64,000 nucleotides of DNA, taken from positions 62,001 through 126,000 of the forward strand of contig CAMJHF010000005.1 of the NCBI GenBank assembly GCA_946405435.1. Direction: 5' to 3'. The notes beneath the pieces were generated by a model. It saw only the letters and a list, made by a program, of their open reading frames with translations, was not told the DNA's origin and did not search any database. This DNA comes from an uncultured Bacteroidales bacterium (lineage in GTDB: Bacteria > Bacteroidota > Bacteroidia > Bacteroidales > UBA932). The position numbers were made by a program, and so were the translations under genes. Within the stretch, counting starts at the first letter, position 1, and the number at the start of each line of letters is the position of its first letter. Shown one piece after another: positions 1-10,443 of the stretch.

Positions 1-1407
1 GCCCGAGGTATGCTTTAGCATTACGGTTTCAAGGTACGGGCGGGATGTGCTGTCCACGAATCCGTCCTCGGAGAGGAAGAGGTCGTAGCGTATTCCGCTG
101 CCTATGTAGGAATGCCGCACGCCCTTGACTGCGTCGATGCGTTCGTAGAGACGCAGCAGGCGCTCGTGCGAACGGTCGAGATTGACGCAAGGTACCGGAT
201 ACAGGCAGGACTTGCGGCGGCACTTTTCGCAGCGGCTCATGTCAATTCCGGTCATTCCGTACATGTTGGCGGTAGGAGCGCCGACGTCCGATATATTGCC
301 GTGGAATTCCGGCATGGAGGCCAGTTTGCGGACTTCCTTGAGGATGCTGTCCTCGCTGCGGCTCTGGATGAATTTGCCCTGGTGGGCGGCGATAGTACAG
401 AAATTACAGCCGCCGAAACATCCCCTGTGCGTTATGATGCTGTCTTTGATCATGTCATAGGCGGGGATGCGCTTGCCTTTGTAGCGGGGATGAGGGAGTT
501 TGGTGAATGGCAGGTCCCAGTAGGAGTCCATCTCAGCGGTGGTGGATGGTTCGCAGGTGGGATTTATCTGCACGTAGCCTCCGCCCACAGGCTCTATGAG
601 CACCGGCGGGTGCAGCATATTGGCGTATATCTCGATATGATGGAAGTTCTCCGCGAATGCCTGCTTGCTCCTGCAGCATTCTTCGTACGAGTGCAACACG
701 AACGGCTGTCCCGGCTCTGCTGTTGAAGGGAGTGTCTCCGCAGCTGCGCCGTGTATTGAAGGATCGGAGGCCGGCCTTTTACCGGCCAGGTAAAAGGCCA
801 GTTGCGGGAGCTTTTCGATCTGGTGGCGGGACCAACCTTTTTCGATGGCGCGGGTAAGGTCCAGCATGGGTTTTTCTCCCATGCCGTAACAGAGCCAGTC
901 GGCTCCGCTGCTCACGAGTATTGAGGGCATGAGGCAGTCGTCCCAGTAGTCGTAATGCGTGAGCCGCCTGAGCGAGGCCTCAACGCCGCCAATAACCACC
1001 GGCACATCGGGCCATAACTGCTTGAGTATCTTGGTGTACACCGTAACAGCCCGGTCGGGGCGGGCGCCAGCGCGGCCTTCGGGAGTATAGGCGTCGTCAT
1101 GCCGCAGGCGCTTGGCCGCAGTGTAGTGGTTGACCATGGAATCCATGGCGCCGGAATTCACCGCAAAGTAGAGCCGGGGCGCGCCGAGCTTGCGGAAGTC
1201 CCGGAGGTCGTCCCTCCAGTTCGGTTGCGGCACCACGGCAACCCTGTACCCTGCCTTCTGGAGCCAGCGGGATATGCATGCAGTACCGAAACTCGGATGA
1301 TCCACAAAGGCGTCGCCGGTAAAGAAGATGACGTCGATGTAGTCCCACCCGAGCTGCTGGACCTCCTTGACGGAGGTAGGAAACATGTATGTCTGCGGCG
1401 TCGTCAC
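1..1407 (-). CDS. YgiQ/UPF0313-family radical SAM protein, 3' end off window
   Basis: Own translation of the - strand: VTTPQTYMFPTSVKEVQQLGWDYIDVIFFTGDAFVDHPSFGTA... with radical-SAM Cys motif (HRGCFGGCNFCTIA). GTG start overlaps the argS stop (ATGTGA); ATG at 1386 is an alternative start. Not in the ORF track because no stop lies in the window. Confidence 0.85.
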   Translation of the reverse strand, partial: MTTPQTYMFPTSVKEVQQLGWDYIDVIFFTGDAFVDHPSFGTACISRWLQKAGYRVAVVPQPNWRDDLRDFRKLGAPRLYFAVNSGAMDSMVNHYTAAKRLRHDDAYTPEGRAGARPDRAVTVYTKILKQLWPDVPVVIGGVEASLRRLTHYDYWDDCLMPSILVSSGADWLCYGMGEKPMLDLTRAIEKGWSRHQIEKLPQLAFYLAGKRPASDPSIHGAAAETLPSTAEPGQPFVLHSYEECCRSKQAFAENFHHIEIYANMLHPPVLIEPVGGGYVQINPTCEPSTTAEMDSYWDLPFTKLPHPRYKGKRIPAYDMIKDSIITHRGCFGGCNFCTIAAHQGKFIQSRSEDSILKEVRKLASMPEFHGNISDVGAPTANMYGMTGIDMSRCEKCRRKSCLYPVPCVNLDRSHERLLRLYERIDAVKGVRHSYIGSGIRYDLFLSEDGFVDSTSRPYLETVMLKHTSG

Positions 1408-3134
1408 ATCCGGTCGGGAAGCTGGATGCCGAGTATACCCATTGCCTTGCGCAGGGTGGCGGCAAGCATGTCTATGAGTTTCAGGCGCATCGACAGAAGC
1501 GTCCCGTCGGGCTCCTTGAGTATCTGCGTCTGCTGATAGTACTGGTTGAACTCCTTGGCCAGGTCATAGGCGTAGTTGGCTATGAGCGCCGGAGAATATG
1601 CCGCGGCGGCCTCGGCCACCTTCTGGGGATAGGCTGCAAGGATTTTCACGAGCCGTATCTCCTTGGGACTCAGCACGGCGTCGTCCGACACACCTGCCGT
1701 GATGCCGGCTGCCGCCGCCTTGCGGAGTATGCTGCAGATGCGGGCATGTGTGTATTGGATGAAGGGACCGGTGTTGCCGTTGAAGTCGATGGACTCCTTG
1801 GGGTCGAAGAGCATGGTCTTCTTGGGGTCCACCTTGAGTATGAAATACTTAAGTGCACCAAGGCCTATCATGTGGTAGAGGCGTTCCTTTTCGTCCTCCG
1901 GGAGGCCCTCCAGCTTGCCGGATGCCTCGCTGGTGGCCTTGGCCTCCTGATACATCTTCTCTATCAGGTCGTCGGCGTCCACGACGGTGCCCTCGCGGCT
2001 CTTCATCTTGCCCTCAGGCAGTTCCACCATTCCGTAGCTGAGGTGGAAAATCTGGTCCGCCCAAGCGAATCCAAGTTTCTTGAGCACCAGCTTGAGCACC
2101 TGGAAATGGTAGTTCTGCTCATTGCCCACTACGTACACGTGGGAATCCAGATCGTACTCGGCGAAACGGCGCTCGGCGGTGCCCAGGTCCTGGGTCATGT
2201 AGACCGAGGTGCCGTCGGAACGGAGCAGGAGCTTGCGGTCCAGGCCGTCGGCGGTGAGGTCGCACCACACCGAGCCGTCCGGATCCTTCACGAACACTCC
2301 CATGTCAAGTCCCTTCTGCACCAGTTCCTTGCCCAGAAGATAGGTCTCATGCTCATAGTAGGTGCGGTCGAAGGAGATGCCGAGGGCCTTGTAGGTCTGC
2401 TCGAAACCGTCGAACACCCAGCCGTTCATCATCTCCCAGAGCTGTCTGACGTGAGGGTCGCCTTCTTCCCACTGGACCAGCATCTTATGCACGTCGTCGA
2501 TGACCTCCGGATGCTCCTTCTCGAGCTTGGCATAGGCCACGTAGCAGTCCCCCACCAGGTGGTCGCCCTTCTTGCCCGTGCTCTGCGGGGTGGCCCCGTC
2601 GAAAAGCTTCTCCCAGGCATACATGCTCTTGCATATATGGACGCCGCGGTCGTTGACGAGGGTGGTCTTGATGACCTCGTCGCCGGCGGCTTTCAGCAGG
2701 CTCGATACGCTGTCTCCAAGGAGGTTATTGCGTATGTGGCCAAGATGGAGGGGCTTGTTGGTGTTGGGCGAGGAAAACTCGACCATGACACGGCGGCCGG
2801 TGGAAGGAAGGGTTCCGAAAGATGCGTCGGCGGATATTTCCTGGAGGTTTTCCCTCCAGTAGACATTGCCAAGACTGAGGTTGAGGAAGCCCTGCACGGC
2901 ATTGAATGCGCTGATTTCAGGGCAGTTGGCGACAAGCCACCCGCCGATTTCCTGAGCAGTGACTGCCGGAGCCTTGCGGGATGTCTTGAGAAGCGGGAAC
3001 ACTACCAGGGTATAGTCGCCTTCGAAATCCTTGCGGGTAATACCCACCTGGAACATGCTTTCAGGAAGTTCCGCCCCATATAGTTCTTTTACGGCCAGTG
3101 CGGCCTTCTGCGCTATAAACTGCTCTCCGCTCAT
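1404..3134 (-). CDS. argS: Arginyl-tRNA synthetase
   Basis: 576-aa ORF with class I signature FSSPNTNKPLHLGHIRNNLLG and ArgRS C-terminal region. Confidence 0.97.
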   Translation of the reverse strand: MSGEQFIAQKAALAVKELYGAELPESMFQVGITRKDFEGDYTLVVFPLLKTSRKAPAVTAQEIGGWLVANCPEISAFNAVQGFLNLSLGNVYWRENLQEISADASFGTLPSTGRRVMVEFSSPNTNKPLHLGHIRNNLLGDSVSSLLKAAGDEVIKTTLVNDRGVHICKSMYAWEKLFDGATPQSTGKKGDHLVGDCYVAYAKLEKEHPEVIDDVHKMLVQWEEGDPHVRQLWEMMNGWVFDGFEQTYKALGISFDRTYYEHETYLLGKELVQKGLDMGVFVKDPDGSVWCDLTADGLDRKLLLRSDGTSVYMTQDLGTAERRFAEYDLDSHVYVVGNEQNYHFQVLKLVLKKLGFAWADQIFHLSYGMVELPEGKMKSREGTVVDADDLIEKMYQEAKATSEASGKLEGLPEDEKERLYHMIGLGALKYFILKVDPKKTMLFDPKESIDFNGNTGPFIQYTHARICSILRKAAAAGITAGVSDDAVLSPKEIRLVKILAAYPQKVAEAAAAYSPALIANYAYDLAKEFNQYYQQTQILKEPDGTLLSMRLKLIDMLAATLRKAMGILGIQLPDRM

Positions 3135-3994
3135 CAGCCCAGGTAAGATTTAAGAAGTTTGCTTGCCGATGGTTTCTTGAGCTTGCGTATAGCCTTCTCC
3201 TTGATCTGGCGTACACGCTCACGGGTGAGGTCCAGACGCTCGCCGATCTCCTCAAGGGTCATCTCCTGGCATCCGATGCCGAAGAAACTCTTGATAATTT
3301 CCCTCTCGCGGGGGGTCAGGATCTGCAGGGCGCGCTCGATCTCGACGCTGAGGCTCTCGTTCGTTAGGCCCTTGTCGGCGCTGGGTGAGTCGTCATTGGG
3401 GAGAACGTCAAGGAGCGAGTTGTCCTCGCCTTCGACGAACGGGTCGTCCACGCTGACATGACGGCCGGACACACGCAGGGTGTCGGCTATCTTGTCTTTG
3501 GGGACGTCGATCATTTCGGACAGTTCTTCGGCCGAGGGCTGGCGCTCGTTTTCCTGCTCGAACTTGCCGAGGGCCTTGTTTATCTTGTTCAGGGAGCCCA
3601 CCTGGTTGAGGGGCAGGCGCACGATTCGGCTCTGCTCGGCCAGGGCCTGAAGGATGCTCTGGCGGATCCACCACACGGCGTATGAGATGAATTTGAATCC
3701 GCGGGTTTCATCGAATTTCTCGGCTGCCTTGATGAGGCCGAGGTTGCCTTCGTTGATAAGGTCGGGAAGGCTGAGGCCTTGGTTCTGGTACTGCTTTGCC
3801 ACAGAAACCACGAAGCGGAGATTGGCGCGGGTAAGTTTCTCGAGGGCCGCCTGGTCGCCTTTGCGTATGCGCTGCGCAAGTTCGACTTCTTCTTCGGGAC
3901 TTACGAGTTCCTCGCGGCCTATTTCCTGGAGGTACTTGTCCAGCGATGCGCTTTCGCGGTTGGTGATGGACTTGGTGATTTTAAGTTGTCTCAT
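3134..3994 (-). CDS. rpoD: Primary sigma factor RpoD/SigA
   Basis: 286-aa ORF with sigma-70 region 2 ([37 protein letters not shown]) and region 4 ([28 protein letters not shown]-type). Confidence 0.96.
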   Translation of the reverse strand: MRQLKITKSITNRESASLDKYLQEIGREELVSPEEEVELAQRIRKGDQAALEKLTRANLRFVVSVAKQYQNQGLSLPDLINEGNLGLIKAAEKFDETRGFKFISYAVWWIRQSILQALAEQSRIVRLPLNQVGSLNKINKALGKFEQENERQPSAEELSEMIDVPKDKIADTLRVSGRHVSVDDPFVEGEDNSLLDVLPNDDSPSADKGLTNESLSVEIERALQILTPREREIIKSFFGIGCQEMTLEEIGERLDLTRERVRQIKEKAIRKLKKPSASKLLKSYLG

Positions 3995-4078
3995 ATATTT
4001 TCTTTATGCACAATATATACGGAAAAATCCCGCGGAAGTTTCACTCTTTCACGGGATTTTTCGAGTCACCATCGAGGA

Positions 4079-5503
4079 TTACTCATCCTTGCCGAAGGCG
4101 AAGTAGCCCTGACGTCCGGTGGCGGTAACGCCCTCCACCACGATGCTGCGGCGAGCCTTGCGTGCTATGTCGATTACATCCTGAGGCTTGTTCACCTTCT
4201 GGTCGTTGACATACTGGATCACGAATCCGTCCTCGCCGCCGGCCTGGGCCAGCTTGCCGCTGCCAGCGGATATGATGGTCACGCCCTTGTCTGTCTGTCC
4301 TATGCGGGCTCCGTAGAAAGCGATGCTGCCGTCTTCAGTCACGGTTCCGGTGGCCTCTGCAGTTCCCTGGAACTGGACTTCCAGTACTTTCTGCTTGCCC
4401 TCGCGGATCACGATGACGGAGGCCTTGTCGCCCGGATGGTAGCGGTTCACGGCAACCTGCAGGTCGGAAGGAGTGCGCACGACCGTGGAATCGACCTTCA
4501 CGAGCACGTCGCCCTTCTTGATGCCGGCATCGTCAGCCGCACTGCCCTTGGTGACCTCGTTGATGTACACGCCGTCGAGCGAAGGAAGGTTTTCATCTTT
4601 TGCTATCTTTTCGGTAACGGGGGACATGGTCACACCCAGCCTTGCACGCTTGACGGAGCCGAAGTCGATAAGGTCGCTGACAATCTTGCTCACGATGTTG
4701 GATGGCACAGCGAACGAATATCCGGTGTACGAACCTGTGGTTGAGATGATGGCGGTGTTGATGCCGACCAGCTCTCCGCTCTTGTTCACGAGTGCGCCTC
4801 CGGAGTTGCCGGGATTGACGGCGGCGTCGGTCTGGATGAAGGACTCGATCTTGAAGTCACCATTGTAGTTGGGCATAGAGCGGCCCTTGGCGCTGACGAT
4901 TCCTGCGGTTATGGTGGAACGGAGTTCCTCGCCCAGGGGAGAGCCGATGGCCAGCACCCATTCTCCGAGGCGGAGTTTGTCGGAATCTGCGAACTGCAGG
5001 GTGGGAAGGCCGGCGGCGTCAATCTTGATGAGGGCCACGTCGGTGGCAGGGTCGGTGCCGATTACCGTTGCCTCGTAAGTTTTGTTGTTATTGAGGGTTA
5101 CCTCTATCTTGGTGGCGTTCTGCACCACGTGGTTGTTGGTGACGATGTATCCGTCGGGACGGATGATCACGCCGCTTCCGCTGCCCTGGCGCTCCTGCTC
5201 ACGGGTCTGGGGCTCGCCCTCGTCGCCGAAGAAGAAACGGAAGAACGGATCGATCATCTGATACTGCTGCTGGTACTTGACCGTAACCTTCACGTAGACC
5301 ACGGCATCTACCGCATGCTCGGCAGCGTATGTAAAGTCGGGGTAATCCGAAACTGACAAATTGACAGTACGCGGAGACGAATTCCCGTTTTCATCGGTAT
5401 AGACGGCAGTCGCCTGCTGCGGGGTGGCAGCCTTAACGATACCAAATGCAGTCAGTCCGCTCAGCAGGACCGATGCAACAACTGTAAAAAATCCTTTTGC
5501 CAT
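4079..5503 (-). CDS. degP: DegP/HtrA-type periplasmic serine protease with PDZ domains
   Basis: 474 aa; signal peptide; catalytic GNSGGALVN, NNHVV, TDVALIKID. Confidence 0.95.
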   Translation of the reverse strand: MAKGFFTVVASVLLSGLTAFGIVKAATPQQATAVYTDENGNSSPRTVNLSVSDYPDFTYAAEHAVDAVVYVKVTVKYQQQYQMIDPFFRFFFGDEGEPQTREQERQGSGSGVIIRPDGYIVTNNHVVQNATKIEVTLNNNKTYEATVIGTDPATDVALIKIDAAGLPTLQFADSDKLRLGEWVLAIGSPLGEELRSTITAGIVSAKGRSMPNYNGDFKIESFIQTDAAVNPGNSGGALVNKSGELVGINTAIISTTGSYTGYSFAVPSNIVSKIVSDLIDFGSVKRARLGVTMSPVTEKIAKDENLPSLDGVYINEVTKGSAADDAGIKKGDVLVKVDSTVVRTPSDLQVAVNRYHPGDKASVIVIREGKQKVLEVQFQGTAEATGTVTEDGSIAFYGARIGQTDKGVTIISAGSGKLAQAGGEDGFVIQYVNDQKVNKPQDVIDIARKARRSIVVEGVTATGRQGYFAFGKDE

Positions 5504-5574
5504 ATATGTTTGGTTTTATTTATTTGCCTATCAGCCAACAATCATCTGCTCTTTCGCTTTATTTTTCTTCATCT

Positions 5575-5650
5575 CTCCGTCGGGGACAGTGTTCCGGCGG
5601 GCCCATAAAACATGGGGAAAGGGCCCGCCGGAACACTGTCCCCGACGGAG
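5575..5650. repeat. Perfect 30-bp inverted repeat with 16-nt loop between divergent degP and dnaN
   Basis: ctccgtcggggacagtgttccggcgggccc (5575-5604) and gggcccgccggaacactgtccccgacggag (5621-5650); 30/30 complementary. Confidence 0.97.
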
Positions 5651-5731
5651 GCAAAGATAAAAAGTCAAAAGCTGTGCCAAATGTCACGAATATTTATTAT
5701 TTTTGCATGAATAACTTGTAAAATTATAGAT

Positions 5732-6850
5732 ATGGAATTCATAGTTTCTAGCGCAGAACTTCTCAAGGGAGTACTCAACGTCTCCAAGGCCATCCCCGCC
5801 AAGACTTCCCTCCCCATCCTGGAGAACTTTCTCTTCGTCCTGGCCGAAAACCGTCTGGACATCACCGCCTCCGACCAGGAGCTGACGCTGCGCACCTCCG
5901 TCCCAGTGGAGGTCAAGGAAGCCGGCAGCATGGCCGTTCCGGCCCGCCAGCTCACCGACCTGCTCAAGGCCCTCCCCGACCAGCCCCTCACCATAAAGAC
6001 CAAGTCCGAAGGCTCGTTCGAGTGCATCTGGAACAACGGAAACTCTTCCCTCCCGTTCTTCCCCGCATCCGACTATCCCGCCATCAAGGGCGTAGACGAA
6101 GACGCTGAAACGGTAGTATTCCCGGCCCAGACCCTCGCAGACGGCATCAGCGGCACCATATACGCCACCGCAGACGATGAGATGAGGCCTGCCATGAACG
6201 GTATTTTCTTCGATATAGACACCACCTCCACCACCCTCGTGGCATCCGATTCCCACAAGCTCATCTGCTACACCACGGACGACGTGAAGGCAAGCCAGAA
6301 GTCCTCGTTCATCCTGCACAAGAAACCGGCCGCCGTGCTCAGGTCCATCCTCGAGCGCTCAGAGGACGAAGTCCAGGTGAGGTTCGACGCCTCCAACGTG
6401 CTGTTCACCTACGGCCCCACCACAATGGTATGCCGCCTGATCGTGGGCAAATATCCCAAATACCGCGATGTCATCCCGCAGAACAATTCCAACGTCCTGA
6501 GGATCGACCGTGCGCAGCTCCTCAACACCGTGCGCCGCGTATCCGTCTGCGCCAACAAGGCCTCCAACCACGTCAAGTTCAACCTTGCTCCCGGCCAGCT
6601 GGAAATCACCGCACAGGACCTCGGCTTCGCGCTTGCCGCCTATGAGAAGCTCGAATGCGACTACGCCGGAGAAGACCTCGCCATCGGTTTCAAGTCCTCC
6701 TTCCTCGTGGACATCCTGAGCAACATGAGCTGCGAGACCCTGGTGATGAAGTTCATGGACGCCCGCAGGGCCGCCCTCATCATCCCCTCGGAAGAAGAAG
6801 CCTCAAGCGAGAAGATCTGCGGCATCCTCATGCCTATTATGATATCGTAG
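5732..6850 (+). CDS. dnaN: DNA polymerase III subunit beta
   Basis: 372 aa beta-clamp sequence MEFIVSSAELLKGVLNVSKAIPAKTSLPILENFLF; ends LMPIMIS. Confidence 0.97.
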   Translation: MEFIVSSAELLKGVLNVSKAIPAKTSLPILENFLFVLAENRLDITASDQELTLRTSVPVEVKEAGSMAVPARQLTDLLKALPDQPLTIKTKSEGSFECIWNNGNSSLPFFPASDYPAIKGVDEDAETVVFPAQTLADGISGTIYATADDEMRPAMNGIFFDIDTTSTTLVASDSHKLICYTTDDVKASQKSSFILHKKPAAVLRSILERSEDEVQVRFDASNVLFTYGPTTMVCRLIVGKYPKYRDVIPQNNSNVLRIDRAQLLNTVRRVSVCANKASNHVKFNLAPGQLEITAQDLGFALAAYEKLECDYAGEDLAIGFKSSFLVDILSNMSCETLVMKFMDARRAALIIPSEEEASSEKICGILMPIMIS

Positions 6851-6854
6851 GAAG

Positions 6855-7688
6855 ATGGAACTCAACCTTCAGAAGCCCCTTCTCTTCTTCGACATCGAGA
6901 GCACGGGCTTGGACATTCCTGTTAATTCGATTATCGAGCTCAGCTTTGTAAAAGTTTTTCCCGGCGGCGAGCAACGCATAAAGACCTGGAAGATAAAACC
7001 TTGGGACTATGTGGGCCGATGCCAGCGCCCCATCGAGCCGTCCGCTTCCGCGGTAAACGGAGTCACCGACGACATGCTGGTGGACTGCCCCACTTTCTTC
7101 GAGCTCGCAGAAGAAATCGCTTCATGGATTGAAGGCAGCGACCTTGCCGGCTTCAATTCCTTCAAGTTCGACCTTCCCATGCTCGCAGAAGAATTCGAAC
7201 GGGCCGCCCTGGCCGGGAAGAAGCTCAACGTGGACCTGCATGCGCCCAGGATGGTAGACGTGCAGAACATCTTCCACGCCATGGAGCCTCGCAACCTCAA
7301 GGCCGCCTACCGTTTCTACTGCGGCGGAGAGGACTTCGAGAACGCACACACTGCAGAAGCAGACACGATTGCCACCCTCGAGGTGCTCAAAGCACAGCTG
7401 GACCGCTATCCCGGCGTGCTCAAGAACGACGTCGAGCAGCTCTCTTCTTTCGTGAGCCGCAAGGCCGTGGATTTTTCCGCCCATCTCGTCTACAACGACA
7501 AGGGCGAGGCCGTAATCAACTTCGGCAAGCATAAAGGCAAGACGGCCAGGATGGTGTTCATGACCGAGCCGTCATATTTTGCATGGATACAGCAGGGTTC
7601 CTTCACCCTGGACACTAAACGCCAGTTCGAAAAACTCGAAGAGCAGTTCAAACTCGAGAAACTGGCACAAAAATTCAAGAACAACTAA
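6855..7688 (+). CDS. 3'-5' exonuclease (DnaQ/epsilon-like)
   Basis: 277 aa; ExoI motif FFDIESTGLD and DEDDh-type exonuclease pattern; directly after dnaN. Confidence 0.88.
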   Translation: MELNLQKPLLFFDIESTGLDIPVNSIIELSFVKVFPGGEQRIKTWKIKPWDYVGRCQRPIEPSASAVNGVTDDMLVDCPTFFELAEEIASWIEGSDLAGFNSFKFDLPMLAEEFERAALAGKKLNVDLHAPRMVDVQNIFHAMEPRNLKAAYRFYCGGEDFENAHTAEADTIATLEVLKAQLDRYPGVLKNDVEQLSSFVSRKAVDFSAHLVYNDKGEAVINFGKHKGKTARMVFMTEPSYFAWIQQGSFTLDTKRQFEKLEEQFKLEKLAQKFKNN

Positions 7689-9101
7689 ATGTCACTCATT
7701 CCTATCTATACCTGGAACAAGAGCATCCTGGCCATCAACAAACGCAGCAAACGTCTGTCCCGCCAGCCCTGGTTCCAGGGTGTACTTCTCCTGGCCTGTG
7801 TGATACTGGCCATGCTTCTGGCCAACCTGCCGCTTACCAGCCACTACTACCACTCCCTTCTGGAGACGGAAATCCAGGTCCACTTTGCCAGCCCCAACGG
7901 GACCGTCGACTTCATGTTCCCCAAGGACATGACGGTGGAGAAATTCATCAATGATATCCTGATGGTGATTTTCTTCTTCACCGTCGGACTGGAAATAAAG
8001 CGGGAAATAGCCCACGGAGAGCTTTCGTCCGTCAAGAAAGCCCTTCTGCCGGTGATTGCGGCATTCGGCGGAGTGGTCATGCCCGCAGTGATATTCACGC
8101 TCGTGAACCACGGCACCGCTGCCGCCAGCGGCTGGGGAATCCCTACGGCGACGGACATCGCATTTGCCGTATGCATCCTCACCGTGCTGTCGGACAAGGT
8201 GCCTGTATCGCTCAAGGTTTTCCTCACGGCCCTTGCCATAGCGGATGACCTGATTGCGATCCTGGTGGTGGCATTCTTCTACGGAGGCAAGATCAATCTG
8301 GTACTGCTGTCCGTAGCCCTGGCGGTCATTCTTCTGACCCTGCTGCTCCGCAAACTCGGCGAGAAGCGCATGTTCCCCTATGTCTTCCTTTCGGTAGTAG
8401 TGTGGATATTGTTCTACTACAGCGGAATCCATGCAACCATGTCCGGCGTGGTCATGGCGTTCCTCATTCCCTCAAGGCCCCGCTACAACAAGGCCATGTA
8501 CTTCCACAAGCGCAACCGCTACATTGCGAAGATAGACAACTACGACGGCATCGACGACGAGCCCTTCCCGAACGGCCCGCAGAGGCACTGCCTGCGCAAG
8601 CTCCAGAATATCGCCCACGGCTCAATGGACATGAGCTATCGCGTGGAGCATTCCCTGGGCCCATGGGTCAACTTCCTCATCATGCCGGTGTTCGCCCTGG
8701 CCAATGCCGGGGTACAGATCAAGGACCCTTCCATGTTCAACGTATTCACTTTCGATCCTGAACTCGGCGGAGTGGCGCTTGGCATCTTCCTTGGCCTCCT
8801 GCTGGGCAAGCCTCTGGGCATCACGCTGTTCAGCTGGCTGGCCATCAAGCTCAAGGTCTGCGCCATGCCGAAGAACGCATCATGGCCCCTGTTCTTCGCA
8901 GTGGCATGCCTTGGCGGAATAGGATTTACGATGAGTATTTTCGTGGATACGCTGTCTTTCAGCGACCAGGCCCCGGCCGTGATGGAACAGCTCAGGGACG
9001 CCGGCAAGATTGCCGTTCTGCTTGGCTCTGTCAGCGCAGGAACCCTGGGCAGTATCCTGATAAATATCGTGAGCCGTTTGGGCAGAAAGACTGCTTTCTG
9101 A
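7689..9101 (+). CDS. nhaA: Na+/H+ antiporter NhaA
   Basis: 470 aa multi-TM; FFFTVGLEIKREIAHGELS, GWGIPTATDIAFAV, ALAIADDLIAI. Confidence 0.95.
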   Translation: MSLIPIYTWNKSILAINKRSKRLSRQPWFQGVLLLACVILAMLLANLPLTSHYYHSLLETEIQVHFASPNGTVDFMFPKDMTVEKFINDILMVIFFFTVGLEIKREIAHGELSSVKKALLPVIAAFGGVVMPAVIFTLVNHGTAAASGWGIPTATDIAFAVCILTVLSDKVPVSLKVFLTALAIADDLIAILVVAFFYGGKINLVLLSVALAVILLTLLLRKLGEKRMFPYVFLSVVVWILFYYSGIHATMSGVVMAFLIPSRPRYNKAMYFHKRNRYIAKIDNYDGIDDEPFPNGPQRHCLRKLQNIAHGSMDMSYRVEHSLGPWVNFLIMPVFALANAGVQIKDPSMFNVFTFDPELGGVALGIFLGLLLGKPLGITLFSWLAIKLKVCAMPKNASWPLFFAVACLGGIGFTMSIFVDTLSFSDQAPAVMEQLRDAGKIAVLLGSVSAGTLGSILINIVSRLGRKTAF

Positions 9102-9102
9102 G

Positions 9103-9175
9103 AGCCACTCATCAGGCTCGAACTGACGACCTGCGCGTTACGAATGCGCTGCTCTACCGACTGAGCTAAAGTGGC
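9103..9175 (-). tRNA. tRNA-Thr (anticodon CGT)
   Basis: Reverse complement GCCACTTTAGCTCAGTCGGTAGAGCAGCGCATTCGTAACGCGCAGGTCGTCAGTTCGAGCCTGATGAGTGGC folds as a cloverleaf; loop TTCGTAA. Confidence 0.92.
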
Positions 9176-9239
9176 TTTTGGGATTGCAAATATAAGAGTT
9201 TTTCGGAGAATCTGCAAATAAACGGACAAAACGGTCCGT

Positions 9240-9959
9240 TTATTCTTGCTCCAGCATGTCCCTGAACTTCCGCATACCGGATGTGGCGACGTCGTTGATG
9301 AAAGTCACTCCCGGGACCTGCAGTCCAAGATGGGAATCCGGGTCTACGAGGAATATCCGGCAGCCGTCCGGGGCGTAGTGATACAGACTGGCGGCGGGAT
9401 ATACTTGCAGGGAGGTTCCCACGATCACCAGTATGTCGGCCACGCTCACGAGCCGTGCCGCCGTCTCAAGGTTTGGAACAGCCTCGCCGAACCAAACGAT
9501 GTGCGGGCGCAGCTGACGCGAGTGAGGGCCTCCAAGTTCGCCAAGCTCCACGGCGCGGTAGCCGATGTCCTGGACATATTTGAGGGAGTATCCGTCGCGG
9601 TCGGTGTAGCAGTCCTCCGGACGGACCTTGGTGAGTTCGCCGTGCAGGTGGACTACACGGGTGCTGCCGGCCCTCTCGTGGAGATTGTCCACGTTCTGCG
9701 TCACCACGCACACATTGTAGTCGCTTTCCAGCTCCGCCACTATCCTGTGCGCCTCGTTGGGCTCGACCGTCGGCAGCTGCGCCCTGCGCTCATTATAAAA
9801 ATTAAGGACCTTGGCCGGGTTGCGATACCACCCTTCGGGGGTGCAGATTTCTTCTACGGGGACATTGTCCCACAACCCATTACCTCCCCGGAACGTGGAG
9901 ATGCCGCTTTCGGCGCTTATGCCCGAGCCGCTCAGGACCACAATATTTTTTTTGCTCAT
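9240..9959 (-). CDS. cobB: Sir2-family NAD-dependent protein deacylase
   Basis: MSKKNIVVLSGSGISAESGISTFRGGNGLW, TQNVDNLHERAGS, VVHLHGEL, GTSLQVYPAASL. Confidence 0.93.
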   Translation of the reverse strand: MSKKNIVVLSGSGISAESGISTFRGGNGLWDNVPVEEICTPEGWYRNPAKVLNFYNERRAQLPTVEPNEAHRIVAELESDYNVCVVTQNVDNLHERAGSTRVVHLHGELTKVRPEDCYTDRDGYSLKYVQDIGYRAVELGELGGPHSRQLRPHIVWFGEAVPNLETAARLVSVADILVIVGTSLQVYPAASLYHYAPDGCRIFLVDPDSHLGLQVPGVTFINDVATSGMRKFRDMLEQE

Positions 9960-10040
9960 AATACCCAAAGATAAGAACAAATTTTTGTTTGATTAAAATA
10001 TTTGACTTAATATTGCAACCGAATAAGCCAAACTTAGGAA

Positions 10041-10427
10041 ATGAACTCAGACAGCAAGCGCAGACATGTAATCAGCCAGGAGAATCTTCCGGCTGAAATT
10101 GCCTCCCTTTTCAACGAGAAATATCCCAAAGGATTCAGCGACCTCCTGCCGGACCTGGTCAAATACTCCCCCGGTGTCAACCCCCGCACCGGCAAGGTCA
10201 TCGAACCTTTCTATGCCGTCACTCTTGAAACAGACTCGGACATCTACCTTGTCAAGATAAAGGTGGATATCGACAATCCCGAGGACGTCGAGCGCTGGCT
10301 CGAGGGTGAAGAAGAAGCCGAAGCCGAAGAGGTAGCCGGCACCAGCGGTGCACCCGAAGGTGACAGCCCCCTGCCCGACGACAACATTTCCCAGTACGGC
10401 GGGGATGACGACGGATCCGACGCATAA
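10041..10427 (+). CDS. Conserved hypothetical protein with acidic tail
   Basis: 128-aa ORF upstream of the ClC gene. Confidence 0.65.
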   Translation: MNSDSKRRHVISQENLPAEIASLFNEKYPKGFSDLLPDLVKYSPGVNPRTGKVIEPFYAVTLETDSDIYLVKIKVDIDNPEDVERWLEGEEEAEAEEVAGTSGAPEGDSPLPDDNISQYGGDDDGSDA

Positions 10428-10443
10428 GCAGGGTTTCTTCCAT

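Noticed and set aside
1389-3083. 564-aa + strand ORF antisense to argS
   Set aside because: Shadow ORF from GC-rich codon bias; argS on the - strand is unambiguous.
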